DNA of 64,000 bases from Balneolaceae bacterium. GTDB taxonomy: Bacteria > Bacteroidota > Rhodothermia > Balneolales > Balneolaceae. Below the pieces are notes generated by a model. The model did no database searches. It had not been told where the DNA came from and saw nothing but the letters and a program-made list of their open reading frames with translations. Location: NCBI GenBank assembly GCA_017640605.1, contig JAEPQH010000012.1, forward strand, positions 1 to 64,000. The letters run 5' to 3'. The translations under genes were made by a program, and so were the position numbers. Shown here piece after piece: positions 48,678 to 58,106 of this stretch. How positions within the stretch are numbered: position 1 is the first letter of the stretch; the number at the start of each line of letters is the position of its first letter.

Positions 48678-50084
48678 TTAATTCGTGGTTATTCTCAGCA
48701 CTGTAACTCCATGCGATGGAATGGACTCTGTGTAAGAGCTCATCTCACCAAGATCGGTGTGCTCCCATAAATCTCTTACCGATGCATTTCCTGAAATGCC
48801 TAATTCCTTTGCAAAGTTAATGCTACGTTCTTGTGGACTGTCTTCACGGTTGAATAATCCAACAATCCAATCCCCATTACTCATTTGTCCTTTCCAAACC
48901 TGACTACGAGCATCATTCGGATTGTTTACCAAAGGCTTGCCTACAAAACCATCCTCATTGAGTGCGAGTAGCTCTTCATTTTGATACACCCATAAATTAT
49001 CCCCAATGGTGTTGTATTGATCGGCAGGAGTAACCGGTCCGCCAGCTAACAAATGCAGCGAAATAACGCTCTTTTTCTCATCGTCATTAGCCATGGTGTT
49101 AATGCGGATGAAATCTCCATCCAAAATCATTTTTCCACGGCCTGCGATGTATGACCAATAAATATATCCGTCGAATGCGTTAGCAAACTGAGACCAATAC
49201 GGTCGTCGAACTCCCCTGGCATCTTCACTGAATTTTTCCCAGCCACCGGTTAAAGCATCTTCATTTATTCGAATCATATGTCCGTAGCGTTGCTCCACTT
49301 CTGCTTCGTTATTTAAAGCCGGCATTACTACGCTAAACAACATCTCATTCGCATCGCAAGCTTCCTTAATCCAGCGCATTGCTTTGATGTAATCGTCTCT
49401 GTCGCGTTCTGGACCTACATCCCCAAAGTTTTTGTCAAAACCTTCTTCAAACCAGGAAAGAAAATCTACCCGAAGGTATTTAATCCCCATATCTGCATAA
49501 TGCTGAACATATCCTTTCACATATTCTTCGGCTCCTTCTCTGTTTACTTGTACCCAGGTAAACCAACGCGTTTCTTCATTCACATCAATGATTGATGATA
49601 GTGGGATATCGGTGCCTTTAATTACAACACCGGCATCTACTGCAGCACGATTTACCCATAATGGATTATCATACATGCCGAGCGTCATCCCTCGACGCTC
49701 TAATTCGTCTGCCCACCATGCATAATCCTGTTCCCAGTTGGATGAGTGCTTGGTTCGGTAACCGAATTCATTAAACGATTGCACATCGCCCCAACCATCC
49801 ACAGCAACCATTTCAAAACCGTAAGGCTTCAAATTTTGATCTACCCAATCGATGTTGCGCATAAAATCGTCTTCGGTGATATAATTATCGGGTTCGCCGC
49901 CAAGCTCACGTGTAATATGATATTCGTACACGCTCCAATAAAGAGGTGCTTTGTGAGGGTTTTCCGGTATTTCGCCGAGCACTTCCGGCTCACTTTGCCT
50001 GATCTCGGTATCGTCAACAGTAGGTTCTAAACTGGATGAGGTGCAACCGAGTAGCAGGAGTAATATCAGAAAGTGAAAATTCAT
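48678..50084 (-). CDS. GH27-like (clan GH-D) hydrolase, lipoprotein
   Basis: The 468-residue protein has a lipoprotein signal (LILLLLLGC) and a TIM barrel with KPYGFEMVAVDGWGD, RRGMTLGMYDNPLWV and KYLRVDFLSWF (Asp207 as likely nucleophile), then a C-terminal sandwich ending VRDLWEHTDLGEM, as in GH27 alpha-galactosidases and isomaltodextranases. It is too divergent to name a substrate. ATG 50084 is chosen for the signal sequence over one at 50114. It is a shorter paralogue of the gene at 58107-61556 and is anchored as a lipoprotein instead of secreted by T9SS. Confidence 0.75.
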   Translation of the reverse strand: MNFHFLILLLLLGCTSSSLEPTVDDTEIRQSEPEVLGEIPENPHKAPLYWSVYEYHITRELGGEPDNYITEDDFMRNIDWVDQNLKPYGFEMVAVDGWGDVQSFNEFGYRTKHSSNWEQDYAWWADELERRGMTLGMYDNPLWVNRAAVDAGVVIKGTDIPLSSIIDVNEETRWFTWVQVNREGAEEYVKGYVQHYADMGIKYLRVDFLSWFEEGFDKNFGDVGPERDRDDYIKAMRWIKEACDANEMLFSVVMPALNNEAEVEQRYGHMIRINEDALTGGWEKFSEDARGVRRPYWSQFANAFDGYIYWSYIAGRGKMILDGDFIRINTMANDDEKKSVISLHLLAGGPVTPADQYNTIGDNLWVYQNEELLALNEDGFVGKPLVNNPNDARSQVWKGQMSNGDWIVGLFNREDSPQERSINFAKELGISGNASVRDLWEHTDLGEMSSYTESIPSHGVTVLRITTN

Positions 50085-50129
50085 GCTTCTATGATTTGGA
50101 TACTTAAAGTTCATCTTGATAATTCTTTT

Positions 50130-51290
50130 CTATTGCGCACTAATATTGATGGTTCTTGACGCCATATTAATTTGTATTGAATAATTACCGGCCTCAGCAT
50201 CTCCAATCACCCATTTGTAATCGGGATTATCTGCGTCACACCCGACCAGTAATTCAAAATCCGTGCTGGTTAAAGCTTGTCCCTGACTTGTTGGATGAAT
50301 CCATCTGCCACCACAGAAGTCGTTTCCGGCATACACCTTAAATTTGAACTCGCCGGCAACCAGCTCGCCCGACCAATTGAATTCAAATTCATTTTGAGGA
50401 TTTTGTGTTAGCGCTGTTTGACTTGCAAGATCCCAACCTCCCGGACTTGCGCTCCCAACCATGTATATTTCATCGAAGGTTTCTCCGATAATCTGATCTT
50501 GATTGATCGTTATCGTTTCCTCGAGGAAATTAATGGTGATTGAATAAATACCCGGCACTTCCACATTCCATTTGTAATCGGGATTACCGGCTGCACACCC
50601 TTCTTCGATACTATATTCCGTAGCACTTAAGGCTTGATTACTTTCAATCGGGTGAATCCAATCGCCACCACAAAAATCCTGCTCAGGATAGGTTTTAAAT
50701 TTAAATTCGCCGGTACGTAGTGTATCTGTCCAGGTAAAAATATTGGGATTATCCGGGTTTACAGTCATTGGCGATTGTTGAGACAAATCGTACCCCCCAC
50801 TTGTAGCTGTACCAACTATAAAAATATCATCATAATCGACTATGGCTTCCTGAAAGAAAATCTGCAGTGAAAACTGCATAGAATCTTCATTTTCAGCAGC
50901 ATCTGTAACTGATACTAGCACTTGATATAAGACATTGGGATTTAGGTCTGACAAGTCAAGAGAGTATTCAGAAACCGTGCCTAATGCTTCATTAGTTACA
51001 TCAATTAGCGTGTTTTGACCCTCAGAAATTTCAACATGATATGCCTGAAGACCGGTCTCATCGAGTACTTTTATATCCAAAAAATTTCCCAGATAGGAAT
51101 AACTAATGGTGAGCGTATCACCTTCACTTACTCCATCCAAATCAATAACAGGCTTGGCAATATCTTCTATAATCCCTGAGCTTACACTATTATCTTGGCA
51201 TCCGGTCATCAAACCAATTAGCAAAACTAAAGCTACCGGAAACACCCTATTATTGAACACTTTAAAACAATTTTTAGCGGACCACATCAT
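50130..51290 (-). CDS. SusE-like glycan-binding lipoprotein
   Basis: The 386-residue protein has a lipoprotein signal (LLIGLMTGC), an immunoglobulin-like domain (about 40-150) and two SusE/F repeats (VGTATSGGYDLSQQ and VGSASPGGWDLASQ, each with the Cys pair in DFCGG(D/R)WIHP and GC(A/D)A(D/G)NPD). It would be surface-exposed and bind glycan beside SusCD. It starts 2 bp after the susD stop, in the order SusC-SusD-SusE as in the starch system. Confidence 0.82.
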   Translation of the reverse strand: MMWSAKNCFKVFNNRVFPVALVLLIGLMTGCQDNSVSSGIIEDIAKPVIDLDGVSEGDTLTISYSYLGNFLDIKVLDETGLQAYHVEISEGQNTLIDVTNEALGTVSEYSLDLSDLNPNVLYQVLVSVTDAAENEDSMQFSLQIFFQEAIVDYDDIFIVGTATSGGYDLSQQSPMTVNPDNPNIFTWTDTLRTGEFKFKTYPEQDFCGGDWIHPIESNQALSATEYSIEEGCAAGNPDYKWNVEVPGIYSITINFLEETITINQDQIIGETFDEIYMVGSASPGGWDLASQTALTQNPQNEFEFNWSGELVAGEFKFKVYAGNDFCGGRWIHPTSQGQALTSTDFELLVGCDADNPDYKWVIGDAEAGNYSIQINMASRTINISAQ

Positions 51291-51292
51291 GA

Positions 51293-52759
51293 CTAGTAAT
51301 TAGGGTTTTGTTTCATATTGGGATTCAAATCGATATCAGTTAGTGGAATTGGTAACACGGTATGAGTAGCGGGATCGAAATTTGATTTCCCAAGTGATTG
51401 GAAAAACTCCTCTGCTGCTTCCGGTCCGGCACGCATTATATCGAACCACCATTGACCTTCGAAGGCAAGTTCGACTCTGCGTTCTTGCAAAATGCGTACT
51501 CTCAATTGTTCTTGGTTCAATCCACTTAAATCTGATAATCCAGCTCTGGAACGAACTTGGTTGATATATGGAAGTGCTTCGTCAGGTCTTCCCTGCTCGT
51601 TAATGGCTTCTGCCAGTACTAGTAATAAGTCGGCATAGCGCAACACCGGCATGTTTAGGTCGCTGTCTATTGCATTAGTTGAAGCACTGCCTTGAACCCA
51701 CTTTTTTATGTTATATCCGGTTGATGAAAATGAAGGGTCGTAGGTGTAGCCCGAATAAGTATCACCGGTTTGCCATACTGTTTGTGCTAATCGCACATCT
51801 CCCGGTTCATAAGCATTTACAAACTCCTGGGTTACGTGTCCCCAACCAAATCCACCACCCGGTGAGATTCCACTTCCTCGGGGGTTTGTGAATTCAGGTG
51901 CCCAAGATCCCTGATGTTTTTTATCAAAAGCGCCAAAACCCGCTCCTGAACTAAATTGTACTTCAAAGATTGATTCTGAGTCGTTTTCATTAATCGGCTC
52001 AAAGTTCTGGCTGTATAACGTATTAAGTGCATACCCTAAGGTAGTAACTTCAAGTGCTGTAGATTCTGCACTAGCGTAGTCTCCTTGTGTGAGGTAAACT
52101 TTGGCCAAAATACCAAGAGCCGCACCGCGGGTTGCACGCCCAACTTCAGCGTTATCTCTACCTGAATACCGCACTGGCAAAACATCAGCTGCTTCCGTTA
52201 AATCGGTAATAATCTGCTGATAGGTTTCTTCTTTGGTAGCCCTGCTTACAAATAAATTATCGCTCGCAGCGCTGGTAATGATGGGCAAGCCTCCAAATAA
52301 TCGAACTCCATTAAAATAAACCAAAGCCCGGATGAATTTGGCTTCTGCAATAATTCGTTCGCGCAGATCATCTTCAATATTTTCCATGGAGCCAACGCGT
52401 TCGATTACCAAATTCGCTTTCGAAACGGCCGGCCAGATTCCACGCCATAAATCCTCTACTCCGGGATTGTCGGGCTGGACAATAAACAGTGCCAATTGTT
52501 TAGTTTCAAATCCATCTTCTCCGCCGCCGGCACCTACTTCCGCATTACCGGCAACAATATCTAAAGTCCACAATCTGAAATTATAATTATTGGGCCACTG
52601 CAGGGTCTGATAGGCTCCATTTAGCGCTGCAATTGCATCTTCGGTGGTATTAAAAAAGTTCTCACTATTGATTGAATTCTGCGGAGTGGAGTCCAGAATT
52701 GCACCATCGCATGACCACACGAGCAGAACTAGAAGTACATATTTAATTGATTTTTTCAT
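51293..52759 (-). CDS. susD: SusD/RagB glycan-binding lipoprotein
   Basis: The 488-residue protein has a lipoprotein signal (VLLVLLVWSC), TPR-like helices (FIRALVYFNGVRLFGGLPIIT) and RILQERRVELAFEGQWWFDIMR followed by LPIPLTDIDLNPNMKQNPNY. It is the surface partner of the SusC encoded upstream, 12 bp away. ATG 52759 is chosen for the signal sequence; 52768 is possible. Confidence 0.94.
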   Translation of the reverse strand: MKKSIKYVLLVLLVWSCDGAILDSTPQNSINSENFFNTTEDAIAALNGAYQTLQWPNNYNFRLWTLDIVAGNAEVGAGGGEDGFETKQLALFIVQPDNPGVEDLWRGIWPAVSKANLVIERVGSMENIEDDLRERIIAEAKFIRALVYFNGVRLFGGLPIITSAASDNLFVSRATKEETYQQIITDLTEAADVLPVRYSGRDNAEVGRATRGAALGILAKVYLTQGDYASAESTALEVTTLGYALNTLYSQNFEPINENDSESIFEVQFSSGAGFGAFDKKHQGSWAPEFTNPRGSGISPGGGFGWGHVTQEFVNAYEPGDVRLAQTVWQTGDTYSGYTYDPSFSSTGYNIKKWVQGSASTNAIDSDLNMPVLRYADLLLVLAEAINEQGRPDEALPYINQVRSRAGLSDLSGLNQEQLRVRILQERRVELAFEGQWWFDIMRAGPEAAEEFFQSLGKSNFDPATHTVLPIPLTDIDLNPNMKQNPNY

Positions 52760-52771
52760 AGTACACATATT

Positions 52772-55700
52772 TTAAAATCCCAGTTTAAATCCACCAGTAA
52801 TGGTTCTGCTTTGAGGATAAACACTGTTATCGATCCCGCTCGAGCCCACTTCCGGATCAAAGCCCGAATAATTGGTAATGGTGTATAAATTTTGAATGGA
52901 GGTGTATACCCTAAACTGCCTGATTCCTACTCTTTGTGTTATTTTTTTAGGGATGCTATATCCGAACGTCAAATTCTTGATCCTCAGAAATGAACCATCT
53001 TCGATGTACCGGTCAGATACACGTAAATTATTATTTGGATCAGTAGTGGTTGCTCGTGGTACTGTGGTACTACTTCCCTCTCCCCTCCATCTATCTAACG
53101 TACTTGTTAGTTGATTGGAGGCCGTAGTCATCGACTCGTTAAACAATCGATTGGCATTAAAAATCTCTCCTCCATAACTCCCTTGAATGAAGATGTTTAA
53201 ATCAAAATTCTTGTAGTTCAGCGTATTTGTCCAGCCGTAGTATATTTCAGGATTTGGATTTCCCAAGAAAGTTCGGTCTTGGTCATTGATGATTCCATCA
53301 CCATTCAGGTCTTTATACCGGATGTCGCCCGGAGCTGTATACCGAGTTGAAGAGGAATAACCCCGCCCTAAGTTTGGATCTTGATTCTGCTCGGCATGTG
53401 CATACACCTCCTCCCAGTTTTGGAAAATACCATCAGTTTCAAACCCATAAAAAGCGCCAATAGCCTGACCAACCTCTAAACGAGATGCAAACTTGCTGAA
53501 GGTTAATTGTCCGGCAGGAATCGGATCGTCGCCATTTGCTCCACTTAGTCGAATTATCTCATTGATATTTCGGGAAATGTTTACGCTGGTTGTCCATTGA
53601 AAGGAGCTTGAGTTTAATGTATGATTGATACTGAACTCAAAACCTTTATTTCTGATTTCCCCAATATTAAGTACAGGACGCTGCGCATCGAAATATCCGG
53701 AAGTGATTGGGATTGGAGAGATCAGCAGCATATCCTCGGTTTCGCGTTGATAGAATTCTATAGTCACATCGGTGCTACCTTCAAATAGAATCAGATCCAA
53801 CCCTACATTTGATTGCACCACGCGTTCCCATCGCAAATCGTCGTTAGGAAGGTTTTGTGGAATAATGGCCGGCACAGTTTCATTACCAAAACTGTAGTTG
53901 TAGGTGGGATCCAATAGCGCAATAAAACCGAAGGCTGGAATAGATTCCTGATTTCCGGTTACGCCGTGACCGACACGTAGTTTTATGTCGGATACGCCTT
54001 TAATTGCCGGCATAAACGACTCCTGTGAAAGCCTCCAAGCAAAAGATGCCGATGGGAAAAATCCATAGCGATTGTTTTCCCCAAATCTTGATGAACCATC
54101 GTACCGCGAAGTTACTGTAACTAAGTATTTTGATTGGTAGCCATAATTCAACCTACCGATGTAAGAGAACAAACCAAATTCGGAGACAGAACCAAATACA
54201 TCTTCATCTCCTTGAATGTTATCCAACTGATTGGCAACATCACTGATAAATTCTTGACCAAAAGCCCCAATAAATCGGTTGTTCGATTTCTGAACACTTA
54301 CTCCGCCTAATGCAGTTATTCGGTGTTCGTCAAAATCCTTGTCAAAGGTTACGGTATTATCCCAAATCCAGTCAGTTCGGGTAAAAGAGGCCTCAAATAA
54401 ACTGGAATTAGGATTCTCTTTCACACCCCAACTATATTTCGGGTTCCACGAACGTGAAAGTTCATAAGCGATATCTATCCCAAATTCAGATTTGAAACTG
54501 ACAGACTCTGAGAGTTGTAAACTGGCATTCAAATTATTGATTAACCGGTGCTTATTCTCTCTTGATTCATTCACATTTGCCAGGCCAACCGGATTGGTTA
54601 TATCACCGGAAAATTCTGCAATTCCCTCAGGACCTGAATACGTTCCGTTTCTGATAATTGCCTGATTGGGTAATGAACTGATTGCAGACCCCACAAGTCC
54701 GCCTCCACCTTCGTTTTGAAAATCGGAAAGACTGTAGGTGAAGCTGTTACCGATTTTCAAGATGTCGGAAACATCCGCATCCAGATTAATACGAAGTGAT
54801 TTACGGTCGAAGCCGGATGCTATGATCACCCCATCCTGCGTTAAATATCCACCACTCACATTGTATTTGAGCGCTTCGCTTCCTCCGCTTACCGATACCC
54901 CAACATTACTGATTGCAGCTTCCCGGAAGATATGATCTAACCAGTTGGTTGTATTAGGTACCGCCGAGGGATTTGAATAGGCTGGGTTTAGTCTGCTTTC
55001 ACCGCCATTAATCCTAGCTTCGTTATTAAGCTGAGCTAATTGTGGCGCTGATAGTACCTGAATTGGATTTTCCAGTTCTTGGATTCCTGTATATGCTTCA
55101 ATATCGATTTCCATTTGGCCGGGAGTGCCACGTTTTGTGGTAATAATTACTACTCCGTTTGCACCACGGGCACCATAAATCGCAGCCGCTGAGGCATCTT
55201 TTAGTACATCAATAGTTTCAATATCGTCCACATTTATGGCACTCAACCCGCCATTAATCGGGAAACCGTCTACGACAAATAAGGGCTGAGAATTATTAAT
55301 GGTACCGATTCCCCGGATTTGGACAGTTACACCATCCCCGGGTTTTCCTGAAAAGGGAATAACCTGTACACCAGAGAGTTTCCCTTGCAGCGCTTGATCT
55401 GCGCTCAGATAGGTAGCATCTGCGATATCATCCGTCGAAACCCGACCAACCGAACCGGTAAGATCTCTTTTTGTTTGAGTTCCATATCCAACTACCAAAA
55501 GTTCCTCGCCCAGTACCAATTCCGGTTCCAGAGCTACATCAATAGTGGTTCTGCCATTCATAGGAATTTCGAGCACTTCGAATCCTATAAATGAAAATTG
55601 AAGGGTATCAAACAGAGACGGAACATTCAGTTCATACCCTCCGTCTGCATTAGTAGAGATTCCGATCGTAGTCCCTTTCACAATAACATTTACCCCAGGC

Positions 55701-56113
55701 ATGGTTTCGCCCGTACTTGCATCTGTAACTGTACCGGAAACTGTTCCTTCTACATCGGTTGATTGCTCATTGCCGGTAGCGATTGGTTTGAGAAGAAAGT
55801 TTCTGTTACCTATTTGTGTGTATTCCAGCTCTGCTATTTCTAACACTTTATATAGAGCATCTTCGAACTTTTCTGTATCTAAAATTGATGCTGGAAGTCG
55901 AAGGTCTGAGTTCAATACACTTTCGTAAACGAAGGTAACATTGAATCGATTCTCTAAGGTTTTTAGAGCTTCCTCTAAGGTTACTTGCTGTTCATCCGAA
56001 GCTTCTACTTTTGCTTCCTGAGCATATCCTTCTATGGTGCCGTATTGAGAAAATGATACAATAAAAGTTATCATTACCAGAGCCAGATAGAACCTAAGTT
56101 CCTTTTTTTTCAT
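52772..56113 (-). CDS. susC: SusC-type TonB-dependent transporter with STN signalling domain
   Basis: The 1113-residue protein has an N-terminal STN (secretin/TonB short N-terminal) domain (about 35-110, TLEEALKTLENRFNVTF), then the carboxypeptidase-like domain (VSGTVTDASTGETMPGVNV), the plug (ELLVVGYGTQTKRDLTGSV, DASAAAIYGARGANGVVIITTKRG) and the barrel. The STN domain touches a FecR anti-sigma protein in the periplasm, so binding of the substrate can switch on transcription. FecR and the ECF sigma factor are encoded just upstream, completing a trans-envelope signalling set. Confidence 0.95.
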   Translation of the reverse strand: MKKKELRFYLALVMITFIVSFSQYGTIEGYAQEAKVEASDEQQVTLEEALKTLENRFNVTFVYESVLNSDLRLPASILDTEKFEDALYKVLEIAELEYTQIGNRNFLLKPIATGNEQSTDVEGTVSGTVTDASTGETMPGVNVIVKGTTIGISTNADGGYELNVPSLFDTLQFSFIGFEVLEIPMNGRTTIDVALEPELVLGEELLVVGYGTQTKRDLTGSVGRVSTDDIADATYLSADQALQGKLSGVQVIPFSGKPGDGVTVQIRGIGTINNSQPLFVVDGFPINGGLSAINVDDIETIDVLKDASAAAIYGARGANGVVIITTKRGTPGQMEIDIEAYTGIQELENPIQVLSAPQLAQLNNEARINGGESRLNPAYSNPSAVPNTTNWLDHIFREAAISNVGVSVSGGSEALKYNVSGGYLTQDGVIIASGFDRKSLRINLDADVSDILKIGNSFTYSLSDFQNEGGGGLVGSAISSLPNQAIIRNGTYSGPEGIAEFSGDITNPVGLANVNESRENKHRLINNLNASLQLSESVSFKSEFGIDIAYELSRSWNPKYSWGVKENPNSSLFEASFTRTDWIWDNTVTFDKDFDEHRITALGGVSVQKSNNRFIGAFGQEFISDVANQLDNIQGDEDVFGSVSEFGLFSYIGRLNYGYQSKYLVTVTSRYDGSSRFGENNRYGFFPSASFAWRLSQESFMPAIKGVSDIKLRVGHGVTGNQESIPAFGFIALLDPTYNYSFGNETVPAIIPQNLPNDDLRWERVVQSNVGLDLILFEGSTDVTIEFYQRETEDMLLISPIPITSGYFDAQRPVLNIGEIRNKGFEFSINHTLNSSSFQWTTSVNISRNINEIIRLSGANGDDPIPAGQLTFSKFASRLEVGQAIGAFYGFETDGIFQNWEEVYAHAEQNQDPNLGRGYSSSTRYTAPGDIRYKDLNGDGIINDQDRTFLGNPNPEIYYGWTNTLNYKNFDLNIFIQGSYGGEIFNANRLFNESMTTASNQLTSTLDRWRGEGSSTTVPRATTTDPNNNLRVSDRYIEDGSFLRIKNLTFGYSIPKKITQRVGIRQFRVYTSIQNLYTITNYSGFDPEVGSSGIDNSVYPQSRTITGGFKLGF

Positions 56114-56164
56114 AATAAATTCGTTTCGATGTTAACTCCAACTTGTACTATTACCCGCATCGAT

Positions 56165-57226
56165 TTACTCTCCTATGGTTACGGTATTTTCATTAAGGGA
56201 AACTTTTTGATTTAGAATCTCTTCCAGCGCATTTATGAATACTGAGAGATTATTATTTGGCAATGAACCCGAAATGAGCAGGTGTTTATACTGATCCTGT
56301 TCGAACACAAATTCTACATTGTAAATATGCCCCAGCCTTTTTGAAATCTCTTCGAGAGAACTTCGATCGAACACCAATTTACTTTCTGTCCATGACACAT
56401 AGATTTCGCCATTGGCATTTTCAGTACTGATTTTTTGGGATGATGGAGACCATACACTCAACTCACCGGGTTTCATCAAATAAGTATCAAGCACTTGCTC
56501 TTGATCAATTAAATCCACTTTAACAGAACCTTCCTCTAAATAAACCTCCGTTTTATCAGAATATGCATTCACATTAAAGGTGGTACCAAGCACAGATACT
56601 TCCCCATTATCTAAATGAACTTTAAACGTTCGCTCCTGATCTCCTTCCAATCGATTTACTTGGAAATAAGCCTCACCTTTTAGCCAAACTTCCATATCGC
56701 CGTTTTGTGATTGTGAAGGAAACCGTAATTGAGAATTAGCATTTAATGTGATCTTTGACCCATCAGATAAGGTCAATATTTTCAGTTCTCCTAAATCGGT
56801 CGAAGTAATCGTGTATTCTTTAACTACCGTTTCAATTTCATTGCTATCAAAAAAGCCGGATTGAGCTACCTTAAAAACAATGGAAACGACAACAAGCATG
56901 AGAATTGCAGCAGCAATCTTTGGAATAGCTCGTCGAACCGAATTTCTTGGTGCGTGCAGTGCCTGAAGTCGTTCAACTTTTGAATAAGAATCAATCGACT
57001 GATTCAACTTTTTGAGCTCTCCATCGATATCAAGCCCCGTTGCAGGTAAAAACCCAAGATTATTGTGGATTTTTCTCAAGCTATCCGCCAGTTCTTTATT
57101 CTTGGCCTCAGCTTCTTCCCATGTTTTCCACTGTTCGGATTCTGCTGCGGAAGCATTTCCTTCGAGCCAACGCATGAAGGAAGCGGTTCCAAGTAAACGT
57201 TCAATTTCTTCCTGATTTCCAGACAT
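56165..57226 (-). CDS. FecR-family anti-sigma factor
   Basis: The 353-residue protein has a cytoplasmic N-terminal part (about 1-95), one transmembrane helix (about 106-124, IPKIAAAILMLVVVSIVF) and a periplasmic FecR domain (about 135-265, TLSDGSKITLNANSQLRFPS and GTTFNVNAYSDKTEVYLEEGSV). DUF4974-type C-terminal sequence (LVFDRSSLEEISKRLGHIYNV) follows. It holds the adjacent sigma factor until SusC reports substrate. The susC gene begins 51 bp downstream. Confidence 0.93.
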   Translation of the reverse strand: MSGNQEEIERLLGTASFMRWLEGNASAAESEQWKTWEEAEAKNKELADSLRKIHNNLGFLPATGLDIDGELKKLNQSIDSYSKVERLQALHAPRNSVRRAIPKIAAAILMLVVVSIVFKVAQSGFFDSNEIETVVKEYTITSTDLGELKILTLSDGSKITLNANSQLRFPSQSQNGDMEVWLKGEAYFQVNRLEGDQERTFKVHLDNGEVSVLGTTFNVNAYSDKTEVYLEEGSVKVDLIDQEQVLDTYLMKPGELSVWSPSSQKISTENANGEIYVSWTESKLVFDRSSLEEISKRLGHIYNVEFVFEQDQYKHLLISGSLPNNNLSVFINALEEILNQKVSLNENTVTIGE

Positions 57227-57335
57227 ATTTTATTATTTAGAGTTACTCACTTGTTGTAGGTGAGAAAAAAAACGACTCCAACTTTTACTACAAGACGTTA
57301 AATAAAACCCGGAGTACTCAATTTTTTTAAGTTTT

Positions 57336-57959
57336 TTATCCGGTTACTTCCATCGATCGCAGAATTACTATTAATGTGCTCAATCCCAGTGTTTTAACAA
57401 TTCCCCGAAGATTGATAATCGCTCTTGATATGTTGTTTTTTACGCTTTGGTGATTAATTCCGATCACTTCGGCAATCTCTTTATTAGAAAGCCCATTGTA
57501 GTACCGAAGAAATAAAGTCTCTCGCTGCTTGTTGTTCAATTGGTTTAAAGCAATGATCAATTGTTGCTTCAACTCCTCAGTTACATCCTCTTTAAAGTGT
57601 ACATCCTGTACTTCAAACGTTCTTTCGAATAATTCTGCTTCTATAATCTTATTTCGATTATCTTTTTTCCTTCGATCTTTAAGCTGATCGTATATCAGGT
57701 TTCTGAGTGAGACCAATAAATAGGCTTTCACAGAATCCGGAATCACTAGTCTCTCCCGTTTTATCCATAGCGACAGGAATAAATCCTGAATGCTATCACG
57801 AACCAATTCTTTATCGTCTATCAGTCTGTTTGCATAATCATATAACTCTTGATAGAAATATCTGAACAACCAATCCAGCGCAGACCTATCACCATCTTTC
57901 AGATGTTTCCATCTGTCGAGTATTTCCTTTTTTTGATATTCAGATGATCCGCTTCCCAT
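57336..57959 (-). CDS. ECF RNA polymerase sigma factor (sigma-70 family)
   Basis: The 207-residue protein has region 2 (LRNLIYDQL and RDSIQDLFLSLW) and region 4 (LNNKQRETLFLRYYNGLSNKEIAEVIGINHQSVKNNISRAI) of ECF sigma factors paired with FecR in SusCD systems. It is the first gene of the sigma-FecR-SusCDE row, and the upstream GH27-like and PID-CTERM genes face the same way. Confidence 0.93.
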   Translation of the reverse strand: MGSGSSEYQKKEILDRWKHLKDGDRSALDWLFRYFYQELYDYANRLIDDKELVRDSIQDLFLSLWIKRERLVIPDSVKAYLLVSLRNLIYDQLKDRRKKDNRNKIIEAELFERTFEVQDVHFKEDVTEELKQQLIIALNQLNNKQRETLFLRYYNGLSNKEIAEVIGINHQSVKNNISRAIINLRGIVKTLGLSTLIVILRSMEVTG

Positions 57960-58058
57960 ACCAAATTTTGGGCGTTAAAGAATACTCTAATATAAAAAGC
58001 TTGGAAACGATGTGTGGTTGAAACTAGAAATGAATAGATGATTAGAACTGAGAGAATC

Positions 58059-58089
58059 AAAAAAGCCGGATAAAATATTTATCCGGCTT
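58059..58089 (-). terminator. Rho-independent terminator after the large GH27-like gene
   Basis: AAGCCGGATAAA and its exact complement (12 bp) around a 3-base loop, with a T-run on the minus strand. It separates the GH27-like gene from the ECF sigma gene, so the sigma gene needs its own promoter. Confidence 0.88.
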
Positions 58090-58106
58090 AAAAGGGTTAG
58101 AACGAT

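Noticed and set aside
58000-58020. CRE-like sequence before the ECF sigma gene
   Set aside because: Only part of the pattern fits and the right arm is not matched.
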